A DNA stretch of 64,000 nt, from NCBI GenBank assembly GCA_947627535.1, contig CANQWM010000003.1:86233-150232 (forward strand), given 5' to 3'. Below the pieces are notes generated by a model that was not told the DNA's origin, searched no databases, and saw only the letters and a list, made by a program, of their open reading frames with translations. The position numbers and the translations under genes are program-made. Shown piece by piece: positions 53,052-61,497 of this stretch; positions within the stretch are counted from its first letter, which is position 1; each line of letters begins with the position of its first letter. Source of the DNA: an uncultured Acetatifactor sp. GTDB lineage: Bacteria; Bacillota; Clostridia; Lachnospirales; Lachnospiraceae.

Positions 53052-54332
53052 ATGGCGGCAAAGACAATCTCTTTTCCCAAAGGGCGGGGAAGCCTGGCTC
53101 ATAACAACCGGGAATTTACCGCCGCAAATGTCTGTCCGGAAAGGACAGGCTGGAACCGGACCTATATCAGGGAATCACTGCCGGATGCCTATGAGAAATG
53201 CTTCGGGGAGGCGCTCAGGAAATACAATGCGGCGCAGAAGCGGAAGGACAGACAGAAAGACAATTACTTGAAAGAGATCGAAAACTCCGGGAACGGGGAG
53301 AAAGTCTTTTATGAAAATGTGGTGCAGATCGGGAAAAAGACGGATACGGCGGTGGTGGATGAAAACGGGAATCTGACCAAAGAGGCGGAAGCTGCCATTG
53401 AGGTCTTGGAGCAGTATGCCCTTACCTTTCAGGAACGCAATCCCAACTTATATCTATTTAACTGCGTCCTGCATCTGGATGAGGCAACACCCCATCTGCA
53501 CATAGATTATATCCCGGTGGCGCATGGATATCAAAAAGGAATGGAAACAAGGAACAGCCTGACGAAAGCATTCCAGCAGATGGGATTTGCCAAAGCGGTC
53601 AGCAGGAAGCAGAATGAGACAGTGGCATGGCAGGAGAGGGAAAGGGCGTATCTGGAGGATCTCTGCGCCGGGCGCGGCATAGAAATCGAAACGCTGGGCA
53701 TTAAGCGGGAGAATCTGAACCTGCCGGAGTATAAGGCTGCCATGCGGAAAGTGGAGGCACTGGAAGAACAGGCGGAGCAGATCGGGAGCCGCAATCAGGA
53801 ACTGGAAACACAGACGGAAAATCTTTTTCAGGAAATTCAAAAGCTGGAGGAACAAAAGCGGGACAGCCGGTATGTTTTGAAACAGCATACGCTCAGGGCA
53901 TCGGAGCTGAAACTGATGGAGCGGGAGGCAGATGCGGAGACTAAGGCAGTAAAAAGCGCTGCGGTTCCAGTCAACAGCCTGTTCGGCGGCGAGGAATATG
54001 TGAAGGTGAAAAAGGCGGACTGGAATAAGATCGTGAATGTTTTCCACAAGGCAGTGCAGCAGAATCATCTGGTGGAAAAGTACGAAAAGAAGATAGCCGG
54101 ACTGGAGAAACGGATCGATGCCTTAAATGGTCAGATGGAGAAGCTGAAGCGGTTTGTGGAATCCAGAGGACTGGGAGAAGCGTTTGCAGAATATCTAAAA
54201 TCCTTTGCGCCGAAGACCATAAAGCAGAGGCTGAAAGAGGCAAAGGCGGAGGCGGCGGAGCAGAACCGGCAGAGGGCGGAAAATATCCGCAGGATACCAG
54301 AAAAGGAGAAATACCAAGGGCAGGCACTGTAA
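53052..54332 (+). CDS. mobV: MobV-family relaxase (Mob/Pre)
   Basis: A 426-residue plasmid mobilization relaxase that would nick oriT and lead one strand into a recipient. LHLDEATPHLHIDYIPV (about residues 140-156) is the MobV metal-binding motif (H-x-D-E-x2-P-H-x-H). SLAHNNRE near the N-terminus is motif I, with Asn/His of the kind proposed for catalysis in this family. Residues about 230-400 are long coiled coils. AAAGGAGGCGGG precedes the ATG. It must rely on another element's secretion channel. Confidence 0.94.
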   Translation: MAAKTISFPKGRGSLAHNNREFTAANVCPERTGWNRTYIRESLPDAYEKCFGEALRKYNAAQKRKDRQKDNYLKEIENSGNGEKVFYENVVQIGKKTDTAVVDENGNLTKEAEAAIEVLEQYALTFQERNPNLYLFNCVLHLDEATPHLHIDYIPVAHGYQKGMETRNSLTKAFQQMGFAKAVSRKQNETVAWQERERAYLEDLCAGRGIEIETLGIKRENLNLPEYKAAMRKVEALEEQAEQIGSRNQELETQTENLFQEIQKLEEQKRDSRYVLKQHTLRASELKLMEREADAETKAVKSAAVPVNSLFGGEEYVKVKKADWNKIVNVFHKAVQQNHLVEKYEKKIAGLEKRIDALNGQMEKLKRFVESRGLGEAFAEYLKSFAPKTIKQRLKEAKAEAAEQNRQRAENIRRIPEKEKYQGQAL

Positions 54333-54369
54333 AGTATCATTAAGAGATGAAGAAAGGGAGGATATGACA

Positions 54370-54723
54370 ATGGAATTGACTTATGAAAAATGCGGGGATT
54401 ATCTGATCCCAAACTTGATCCCCAACCGGGAGCCGGAGGGAGAGCTGCGGAAGTTCGGACGGATGAGGCGGCAGTACCTGAAGGAGTACCGCTCCGGGAT
54501 CTATTCGGGACTGCTTCTGACAGGGAAGCTGAAAGAGCATCTTTTGACGGTGCAGGAACAGGCAGAGAAGCGGTTTGATGTGCTGGTGGAGCAGATAGCA
54601 GCGGCTGAGGGTGTGACAGAACAGTTAAAGGCGGCGGATCAGATGCTCTGGGTGAGGAAGATGAACAATATCCGGGCGAGAGCGGAGGAGGTTGTGAGGG
54701 AGGAGATAATTTATTGCTTATAA
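54370..54723 (+). CDS. TnpV-family transposon protein
   Basis: A 117-residue protein matching the TnpV family, which occurs in Tn4451-like and other clostridial mobile elements but whose role is not known. The opening MELTYEKCGDYLIPNL, the middle GRMRRQYLKEYRSG and the ending EGVTEQLKAADQMLWVRKMNNIRARAEEVV are the conserved parts. ATG 54370 is chosen over 54364 because GGGAGG is eight bases away and the family begins with MELTY. It closes the backbone of the element; the AT-rich cargo begins after it. Confidence 0.87.
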   Translation: MELTYEKCGDYLIPNLIPNREPEGELRKFGRMRRQYLKEYRSGIYSGLLLTGKLKEHLLTVQEQAEKRFDVLVEQIAAAEGVTEQLKAADQMLWVRKMNNIRARAEEVVREEIIYCL

Positions 54724-54782
54724 TGATATGATAAATGGGGCAGTTGTTCTGCCTCATTTATTTAAGAGATGTTATATAAGCT

Positions 54783-54822
54783 AAAATATTTTTTTGACAT
54801 TATCAAAAAAATATTTTATAAT
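54783..54822 (+). promoter_or_regulatory. Restriction-modification promoter covered by a 35-base perfect inverted repeat
   Basis: TTGACA (54794-54799) and TATAAT (54817-54822) are 17 bases apart, a full-consensus promoter. AAAATATTTTTTTGA (54783-54797) and its exact complement (54803-54817) flank CATTA, so the palindrome overlaps the -35 box and reaches the first base of the -10 box. It is a natural operator for the XRE protein encoded first in the operon. Confidence 0.8.
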
Positions 54823-54844
54823 GTGCATGGAGGAAAGGGATATT

Positions 54845-55054
54845 ATGACTATTTCAGAACAGATAAAAGTGTTGTGTGTAAGATGTAATGTAAGCGAAGC
54901 AGAGTTGGCAAGACGTTTGGGAAAATCTCCGCAGAGCTTTAATTCTAAAATGAAGCGAGGGAGTTTCTCAATACCGGAAATTGAACAAGTTGCTGATGCT
55001 TTAGGTGTTTCATTCAACAGAGAATTTATATTAGAAAACGGAGATAAAATATAA
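54845..55054 (+). CDS. Small XRE-type regulator (controller-like) of the restriction-modification operon
   Basis: A 69-residue Cro-like protein with one helix-turn-helix (ISEQIKVLCVRCNVSEAELARRLGKSPQSFNSKMKRGSFSIPEIEQVADALGV). Its size and place before a methyltransferase-endonuclease pair are those of C (controller) proteins that time expression of restriction systems. GGAGGAAAGGG precedes the ATG at 54845; an earlier in-frame start at 54794 would lie inside the promoter. The stop shares a base with the methyltransferase ATG. Confidence 0.83.
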   Translation: MTISEQIKVLCVRCNVSEAELARRLGKSPQSFNSKMKRGSFSIPEIEQVADALGVSFNREFILENGDKI

Positions 55055-56130
55055 TGAATGCGGAAGAAGTAAAGGAGTTCAGACTTGGAGAATTGTTTTG
55101 CGGACCGGGAGGACTTGCATTTGCTGCCATAACTGCCAGGATAGATGATCCGGAATACAGAATAGTCCATAAATGGGCAAATGATTATGACCTAGACACT
55201 TGTAATACATATCGTAGAAATATATGTCCGGACAATGAAGAAAGCGTTATCTGCGGTGATGTGAGAAAATTGGATATAGAGCCTTTGGGAGATATTGATG
55301 CATTAGCATTTGGGTTCCCATGTAATGATTTTTCCGTTGTAGGTGAGCAGAAGGGATTTAATGGAACTTTTGGACCGTTATACACATATGGTGTGAAGGT
55401 GCTGAAAAGATACCAGCCTTTATGGTTTCTTGCAGAAAATGTCGGTGGGTTGAAAAGCGCCAATGAGGGAAAGGCTTTTGAAAAAATTAAAAGTGATTTG
55501 ATTAAGGCTGGATACAGAATATATCCTAATTTATATAAATTTGAAGAGTATGGCGTCCCGCAGGCAAGGCATCGTATGATCATCGTCGGTATACGGAAAG
55601 ATTTGCCCTACGAATTTAAGATACCAAGTCCGGCACCATACAAGGATGTTGATGTAACTTGCAGAACAGCGATTGAAATTCCACCGATTCCTGCTGATGC
55701 GGCAAATAATGAGCTGACAAAACAATCGGCACAGGTGGTAGAACGGCTGAGTTATATTAAACCGGGAGAAAATGCTTTTTCAGCAGAGCTTCCGGAAAGA
55801 TTAAAGCTGAATGTTAAAGGAGCAAAAATCAGCCAGATATATAAAAGATTAGATCCGGACAAGCCGGCATATACAGTGACGGGATCAGGCGGCGGCGGAA
55901 CACATATTTATCATTATGCCGAACCGAGGGCCCTGACAAACAGGGAGAGAGCAAGGCTGCAGACATTTCCAGATGATTATATTTTTGAAGGTTCTAAAGA
56001 ATCTGTTAGAAAACAGATAGGTATGGCAGTCCCCTCAAAAGGTGCAAAAGTTATTTTTGAGGCGATATTAAAGACTTTTGCCGGAATACCTTATGAGAGT
56101 GTGGATGCGTATACTGGATGCGATGACTAG
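55054..56130 (+). CDS. DNA (cytosine-5) methyltransferase
   Basis: A 358-residue C5 methyltransferase with the motifs in order: I (ELFCGPGGLA), IV with the catalytic cysteine (FGFPCNDFS), VI (AENVGG), VIII (QARHRMIIVG), IX (RALTNRERARLQTFPDDY) and X (QIGMAVPSKGA). The region between VIII and IX is the target-recognition domain; its sequence specificity cannot be read. It protects the host DNA against the endonuclease encoded 16 bases downstream. Only one methyltransferase is present. The following Vsr gene supports 5-methylcytosine as the product. Confidence 0.95.
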   Translation: MNAEEVKEFRLGELFCGPGGLAFAAITARIDDPEYRIVHKWANDYDLDTCNTYRRNICPDNEESVICGDVRKLDIEPLGDIDALAFGFPCNDFSVVGEQKGFNGTFGPLYTYGVKVLKRYQPLWFLAENVGGLKSANEGKAFEKIKSDLIKAGYRIYPNLYKFEEYGVPQARHRMIIVGIRKDLPYEFKIPSPAPYKDVDVTCRTAIEIPPIPADAANNELTKQSAQVVERLSYIKPGENAFSAELPERLKLNVKGAKISQIYKRLDPDKPAYTVTGSGGGGTHIYHYAEPRALTNRERARLQTFPDDYIFEGSKESVRKQIGMAVPSKGAKVIFEAILKTFAGIPYESVDAYTGCDD

Positions 56131-56146
56131 AAGATGAGGTATAGAT

Positions 56147-57703
56147 ATGCTTAATTATTGGTGGGTAACAAGACCAAAAAGAAAATTAAATTCTGTTCCG
56201 GAAGTGCTGGCAGCATTTGCGGATTTATCACTTAATCAGGAGTGGGATGGACAGAGGGATTCCCATCTGGCGTATGAAGATGCTTTGGAAGCGGCAGGAC
56301 TAAAGCGTAAGGGTGAAAGACGAGACCAGACGGGCGGAGGGGCAAGGACATATAAAGCATGGCTTGTCAGTCTTGGACTGATCTTTACGCAGGAATCAAC
56401 AGGCAAGATAAAATTGACTTTGGCAGGAGAAGCTATTATGAACGGCGATTCTCCGGTTGAGGTATTGACAAACCAGATATTAAAATATCAGTTTCCGTCG
56501 TCGTTTTCACTTGGAAAGGGCGTACAGGTGGCTGAGAGATTTAAGATCAGACCATTCAGATTTTTATTAAAACTGCTTGATGATAGTAAGGTCGGTTATC
56601 TTACGGAAGAAGAAATTGCTAAAGTTGTGGTTACGGAAGCCGAGAATGAAAGTGACAAATGTTACAATTACGTTGTAGATAGGATTATCCAGTTCAGAAA
56701 CTTTGGCGACAGCTGTTTAGAGGAAGATTTTTTCTTAAAATATCAATCTTCCAAGGGAGAAGTAAATCCCGAACATCCATACAGCCACTTGACAGATTTG
56801 GCAAATACGCTTATTAACTGGCTTGAGTATACGCAGCTTGCTAAGCGGGAAGATGGGAAAATAGAAATTCTTGATGATAAAAGGGATGATGTCCGAAAAA
56901 TTTTAAGTGACAAGCCTAATTTTATCGACCGTCCGGAACAGCACGAATATTTCCAAAGGAAATACGGCATTGATCCTAAACATAAAAAAGACAGCCGCAA
57001 TCTGGCTATGACGCAGACTATAACGGCGATGCTTATTGCGAAACAGAAAGTAAGGCAGGCTTATATTACAGAATCTCTGGAACGCCCAATTACAAAGATA
57101 ACGCCGTCGGTTGTTGATTATATTGTGCAGAGGACGGGAATAGATGGAAAGACAGTTGAGGACATTTTAATTGAAACATATCCGAATGGCTCTATCGGCG
57201 CTTTTATGACCAAATATTTTGAAATGGCATTTAAGGGCAGAGATGAGGCAACGGAGTTTGAGAAAGCAACGGTAGAGCTGTTTCAGGATGTATTTGGATT
57301 TGAGGCAAAGCACGTTGGACCTATCGGCTTAACGCCGGATGTCCTGCTCCTTTCTAATGAAAGTGGCTTTCAGGCGATACTTGACAATAAAGCATACCAC
57401 AAATATACGATTAGTAACGACCATTATAACCGTATGGTACATAACTATATTGAAAATATTGAAAATTACAGCAGATCGGACAAGCCGCTTGCTTTCTTTT
57501 CATACATTGCAGGCGGATTTGGAAACAACATTGACAAACAAATTAAAAGCATAGTAGACGCTACCACTGTGAATGGCTCGGCAATTAGTGTGTCAAATGT
57601 GATTAAGATGGTGGAGCAGCATAGAGAAAAGCCATACACACATCAGCATATCAAAGATATTTTCAGCATTAACAGACAGGTGCTGATGAACGATATTGTA
57701 TAG
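56147..57703 (+). CDS. AlwI-family type IIS-like restriction endonuclease
   Basis: The opening YWWVTRPKRKLNSVPEVLAAFADLSLNQEWDG and the RRDQTGGGARTYKAWLVSLGLIF block match the AlwI/BstNBI restriction family. The C-terminal nuclease core, LTPDVLLLSNES then FQAILDNKAYHKY, has the PD-x(n)-D-x-K site with the same D-x-KAY form as the FokI cleavage domain, so cutting beside an asymmetric site is likely. Length 518 is as expected. It follows the methyltransferase by 16 bases. Family enzymes recognise short asymmetric sequences; the actual site is unknown. Confidence 0.88.
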   Translation: MLNYWWVTRPKRKLNSVPEVLAAFADLSLNQEWDGQRDSHLAYEDALEAAGLKRKGERRDQTGGGARTYKAWLVSLGLIFTQESTGKIKLTLAGEAIMNGDSPVEVLTNQILKYQFPSSFSLGKGVQVAERFKIRPFRFLLKLLDDSKVGYLTEEEIAKVVVTEAENESDKCYNYVVDRIIQFRNFGDSCLEEDFFLKYQSSKGEVNPEHPYSHLTDLANTLINWLEYTQLAKREDGKIEILDDKRDDVRKILSDKPNFIDRPEQHEYFQRKYGIDPKHKKDSRNLAMTQTITAMLIAKQKVRQAYITESLERPITKITPSVVDYIVQRTGIDGKTVEDILIETYPNGSIGAFMTKYFEMAFKGRDEATEFEKATVELFQDVFGFEAKHVGPIGLTPDVLLLSNESGFQAILDNKAYHKYTISNDHYNRMVHNYIENIENYSRSDKPLAFFSYIAGGFGNNIDKQIKSIVDATTVNGSAISVSNVIKMVEQHREKPYTHQHIKDIFSINRQVLMNDIV

Positions 57704-57715
57704 GATAGAGTGACA

Positions 57716-58147
57716 ATGGATAACTTGACAAAAGCACAGCGCAGAAAAAATATGCAGCATATCAGGGCAAAAGATACCAGTATTGAAGTAAGGCTGAGAA
57801 AAGCATTGTGGAATAAGGGGTATCGTTACCGAAAAAATTATGATAAATTGCCGGGAAAGCCTGATATTGCTTTGACAAAATATAAAGTAGCGATTTTCTG
57901 TGACAGTGAATTTTTTCATGGGAAGGATTGGGAAGTATTAAAGCCAAGATTAGAAAAGAGTAATAACAGCCAGTACTGGATCAATAAGATTTCCAGAAAC
58001 AGAGAGCGTGATGATGAGATAAATAAAAGGCTACTGTTTGAGGGATGGACGGTTATACGGTTCTGGGGGAAAGATATTCTGAGCAATGTTGATGAATGTG
58101 TGAAAGTTGTTGAGGAAGCTGTGTGGGATATTGAAATGAAGGAATAG
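57716..58147 (+). CDS. vsr: Very-short-patch mismatch repair endonuclease (Vsr)
   Basis: Vsr nicks beside T-G mismatches created by deamination of 5-methylcytosine. The N-terminal MDNLTKAQRRKNMQHIRAKDTSIEVRLRKALW, LPGKPDIALTKYKVAIF with the catalytic Asp and FFHGKDW with the His are the family landmarks; WINKISRNRERD and RFWGKDI follow. The usual DGCFWHGC zinc-binding cysteines are absent (CDSEFFHGK), so the structural zinc may be lost. ATG 57716 is preferred over GTG 57710. It forms the end of the restriction-modification operon. Confidence 0.92.
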   Translation: MDNLTKAQRRKNMQHIRAKDTSIEVRLRKALWNKGYRYRKNYDKLPGKPDIALTKYKVAIFCDSEFFHGKDWEVLKPRLEKSNNSQYWINKISRNRERDDEINKRLLFEGWTVIRFWGKDILSNVDECVKVVEEAVWDIEMKE

Positions 58148-58163
58148 ATGGCAAGAAGTACGG

Positions 58164-58189
58164 AATTCGCTACACGCATGTAGTGAATT
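58164..58189. repeat. Imperfect long palindrome, copy 1
   Basis: AATTCGCTACACG followed by CATGTAGTGAATT: a 26-base palindrome with two mismatched pairs. Its left arm is identical to that of copy 2 at 58278. It lies just after vsr. Confidence 0.8.
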
Positions 58190-58277
58190 GAAAAATTTAT
58201 AATGATTTACAAGGGATGTTGGCATAAATACAACAAATTTTTGTATTAAAGAATTGATAAAAATAAATTATAAATTG

Positions 58278-58303
58278 AATTCGCTACACGCGTGTAGCGA
58301 ATT
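58278..58303. repeat. Perfect 26-base palindrome, copy 2
   Basis: AATTCGCTACACG joined directly to its exact complement. It ends 14 bases before the DUF1016 start, so it overlaps the ribosome-site region. It and copy 1 bracket an 88-base AT-rich spacer without a gene. Confidence 0.85.
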
Positions 58304-58317
58304 GGGGAGAATGAAAA

Positions 58318-59331
58318 ATGGCAAACACAGAATTAATGGATACAGAAGATGAATTAAAATTTTATCAGGATGTTCACGCTATATTGGATGAAGCAAAAAG
58401 TAAGACATATGAAGCAGCTAATAATATAATGACATATGCATATTGGAGTGTTGGTGAGAGGATTATTGAACAGGAACAAAAAGGCAGTAGAAAAGCAAAA
58501 TATGGTTCATATTTGATAAAACGCCTTTCGCAAGAATTGACTGATGAATATGGCACTGGATTTTCAGTTGCCAATATTAGAAATTGCAGGCAACTGTATT
58601 TGACATTCCCAAAAGAATCTTATGGTTATTCACTGATTGGGAAAATTCATTGGTCACATCTTAGAACTATTATGCGATTGGATAATGAAGAAGAGCGAAA
58701 TTTTTATTTGAATGAGGTTGCAAACGAATACTGGTCAGTTAAGGAATTGGAGCGTAACATAAAATCAGGCTATTATAAACGTATTCTTTCAACGCAATTT
58801 CCTGATAAAATTGGACAAACTTCTAAGTTTATAAAAGATCCGTATGTTTTAGAATTTATGGGTATTAAGGCTAGTAATGGAATCGTTGAAAAGGATGTAG
58901 AAAATGCAATTATCATTAATTTGCAGAAGTTTCTATTGGAGATGGGGCGTGGATTTTGCTTTGTAGACAGGCAGATGCATATATGCACTGAAACAACAGA
59001 TTTTTATATCGACTTGGTGTTCTATAATTATATTCTGAAATGCTTTGTGCTGATAGATTTAAAAAATCATAAACTGACGCATCAGGATATTGGTCAAATG
59101 GATATGTATATTAGAATGTTTGATGATTTAAAACGACAGTCAGATGACAATCCAACTATCGGTATTATTTTATGCACAGATAAAGATGAAACGATGGTAA
59201 AATATTCTGTTTTAAATGAGAGCGAGCAAATATTTGCTTCTAAATATATGACTGTACTGCCAACGGTGGAGGAACTGAAAGAGGAATTAGAACGCAATCA
59301 ATTGATGTATGAGGATGAAAAAAATAATTAG
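58318..59331 (+). CDS. DUF1016 (YhcG-type) PD-(D/E)XK nuclease-domain protein
   Basis: A 337-residue protein with the DUF1016 N-terminal helical region (AYWSVGERIIEQEQKGSRKAKYGSYLIKRLSQELTDEYGTGFSVANIRNCRQLYL) and a C-terminal nuclease core: TDFYIDLVFYNYILKCFVLIDLKNHKLTHQDIGQMDMY, giving D-x(n)-D-x-K. GKIHWSHLRTIMRL is also conserved. Such genes are common in defence islands and beside restriction systems; their function is not established. The gene is preceded by paired long palindromes that may be its operator or target. Confidence 0.9.
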   Translation: MANTELMDTEDELKFYQDVHAILDEAKSKTYEAANNIMTYAYWSVGERIIEQEQKGSRKAKYGSYLIKRLSQELTDEYGTGFSVANIRNCRQLYLTFPKESYGYSLIGKIHWSHLRTIMRLDNEEERNFYLNEVANEYWSVKELERNIKSGYYKRILSTQFPDKIGQTSKFIKDPYVLEFMGIKASNGIVEKDVENAIIINLQKFLLEMGRGFCFVDRQMHICTETTDFYIDLVFYNYILKCFVLIDLKNHKLTHQDIGQMDMYIRMFDDLKRQSDDNPTIGIILCTDKDETMVKYSVLNESEQIFASKYMTVLPTVEELKEELERNQLMYEDEKNN

Positions 59332-59379
59332 TATTGTCACGATGCTTGCTATATCTGAGAGAGACGAAGGAGATGTTAT

Positions 59380-61497
59380 ATGTACTTAAAAAGTTTGAAA
59401 CTTATTAATTATAGAAAATTTTCTGTGAAACAGAATGAGATTGAATTTATTAGTTCAAAGCTTGTTAAGACAGATAAAAAGATAGAAAACCAAGATGATG
59501 AAAATATAATTGAAGATTTGGAAGTAGCCTCTAATGAAGAAATAAGTGATGTAGATGTTGCTTCTGATACAACATTGATTATCGGAAAAAACAATGCTGG
59601 AAAGACAACGATAATTACGGCTTTGGATACTTTGATTAATCATGGAAAATTTGGTATTAATGATTTTAATTATAGATATTTGCAACAATATTTAAGAAAA
59701 TATAATGTTAATGATAATAAAGTTGATTTGCCATTTATAGAATGTGTTTTTACGGTGGAATTGGAAGAAAATAGTGATGACAGAATTTCTAATTTAATAC
59801 CATTTATGCTGGTTGAAGATGTGGGCAGTTCGGAATTGAAGATTTGTGTTCGTTATGAAATTGCAGATGCAAGTTTTTTTAAATCAGAAATGGAGAAATT
59901 GTTTTCTGAAGGAACGGAACAGGTTACTTTTTCCAGATTTTTTGAGTTGCTTGGTAGTACGGATTTTGACTTGAATTATTATGATAAAAATGAGAATAAG
60001 ATCGATAGTGATTTTAAAATTTCTAATTTAATTGAGTTGCAATGTATAAAAGCAAATCATCTAAACTCAGATCACTGTTTAACAGAAGCATTTAATAAAA
60101 TTATAAAATATAGGTATGAACATACATTTCCAAACGAGAAGAAAGAAATAGATAAAAAACTGAAAGAAGTAAATAGAGATTTGTCTGTTAATATCAGCAA
60201 GAATCATACTGATATTGTTCAGAGAGTGTTGGAAAAATTGATTTCTATGGAACATATGGGAGTGCAATTAAATGCGGATATTACATTTGATAAATTGCTT
60301 CGAGACCTTATTAAGTATGAGTATATTGAGGAGAATGCAAATGTTCCAGAGGATCAGTTTGGCTTGGGATATACTAATTTGGTTATGATTATTGCTACTA
60401 TAATAGATTATATTGAAAAATATCCAGATTCATCATTTAATAGTAAAATCAATCTTATTTCTATAGAAGAACCGGAAACATATATGCATCCACAGATGCA
60501 AGAATTATTTATAAAAAATATAAATGAGGCGATAAAGTTTTTACTGTCAAGCAAAAACAAGAACGTAAATAGCCAAATTATCATTACAACACATTCGTCA
60601 CATATTTTAAATAGTAAAATTCATAGCGCCAATACTTTTAATAATATTTGCTATTTAAGCGAAAACCAATTTAATGCAGTTGCTGTAAATTTAAATAACA
60701 AAAGAATTGTACCAAAGGAAAATGAAGATGAAAAATCAGAAGAGTTTAGGTTTTTAAAGAAACACATTAAATATAAAGTATCCGAACTGTTTTTTTCGGA
60801 TGCAGCAATATTCGTTGAAGGCTTTGCCGAGGATTTAATACTCCCATATTATATTGAAAAAAGCGAAAAGCTAAATAAACGTTACATTTCTATTTTTAAT
60901 ATTAATGGTGCTCATGGTTTTTTGTATAAAAGACTTGTTGAAGCACTTGGGATACCTGTGCTGATAATTACAGACTTAGATATCAAACGAGAAGATGAAG
61001 AAGAAGGTGAAAGCATAGATGATAATAAAGCTAAAAGTATAGCTTCGTATGCACAAATTGATAGTTTAAATGGAAAGAAAACAACTAATGCGACCATAAT
61101 TGAATTGAAAGGGGACTCCAATCTATCGAATATTTCATCATATATAGAAAAAGATAATCTCTATTTGACATATCAGGGTAAAATAAATGGATATTATGCT
61201 ACTAGCTTTGAGGAAGCACTTATCCTAACTAATTATAATAATGAAATTATAAATAATATACTTAAAGAGTTAAAACCAAGAATTTATGCGCATGTGGTCG
61301 GAACGGTGCCTGATTATAGGAAAAATATAGACAATTCATATAAATGGCAAGTAAAGTTAGCGAATTGTAAAGGAGAGTTTGCAAGTAAACTGCTTTATCA
61401 AATTGTCAATGAGGATCTGGAAGAAAAAATTCCGCAATTGCCTAAATACATATCGGATGGGCTTAATTGGATAGAGAAAAAATTAGGAGGGAAATGA
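59380..61497 (+). CDS. gajA: GajA-like OLD-family ATPase with TOPRIM nuclease domain
   Basis: The ABC-type ATPase half has Walker A GKNNAGKTT (69-77), Walker B LISIEEPETYMHP (about 358-371) and the H-loop TTHSSHI (about 403). The TOPRIM nuclease half has FVEGFAEDLILP (about 476) and LIITDLDIK (about 530), the acidic metal-binding clusters. OLD nucleases followed by a UvrD-like helicase form class 2 OLD systems, known as the Gabija anti-phage defence. At 705 residues it exceeds the roughly 580 of typical GajA; an acidic insert (about 31-63) lies before Walker A. GAAGGAGA precedes the ATG. Confidence 0.88.
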   Translation: MYLKSLKLINYRKFSVKQNEIEFISSKLVKTDKKIENQDDENIIEDLEVASNEEISDVDVASDTTLIIGKNNAGKTTIITALDTLINHGKFGINDFNYRYLQQYLRKYNVNDNKVDLPFIECVFTVELEENSDDRISNLIPFMLVEDVGSSELKICVRYEIADASFFKSEMEKLFSEGTEQVTFSRFFELLGSTDFDLNYYDKNENKIDSDFKISNLIELQCIKANHLNSDHCLTEAFNKIIKYRYEHTFPNEKKEIDKKLKEVNRDLSVNISKNHTDIVQRVLEKLISMEHMGVQLNADITFDKLLRDLIKYEYIEENANVPEDQFGLGYTNLVMIIATIIDYIEKYPDSSFNSKINLISIEEPETYMHPQMQELFIKNINEAIKFLLSSKNKNVNSQIIITTHSSHILNSKIHSANTFNNICYLSENQFNAVAVNLNNKRIVPKENEDEKSEEFRFLKKHIKYKVSELFFSDAAIFVEGFAEDLILPYYIEKSEKLNKRYISIFNINGAHGFLYKRLVEALGIPVLIITDLDIKREDEEEGESIDDNKAKSIASYAQIDSLNGKKTTNATIIELKGDSNLSNISSYIEKDNLYLTYQGKINGYYATSFEEALILTNYNNEIINNILKELKPRIYAHVVGTVPDYRKNIDNSYKWQVKLANCKGEFASKLLYQIVNEDLEEKIPQLPKYISDGLNWIEKKLGGK

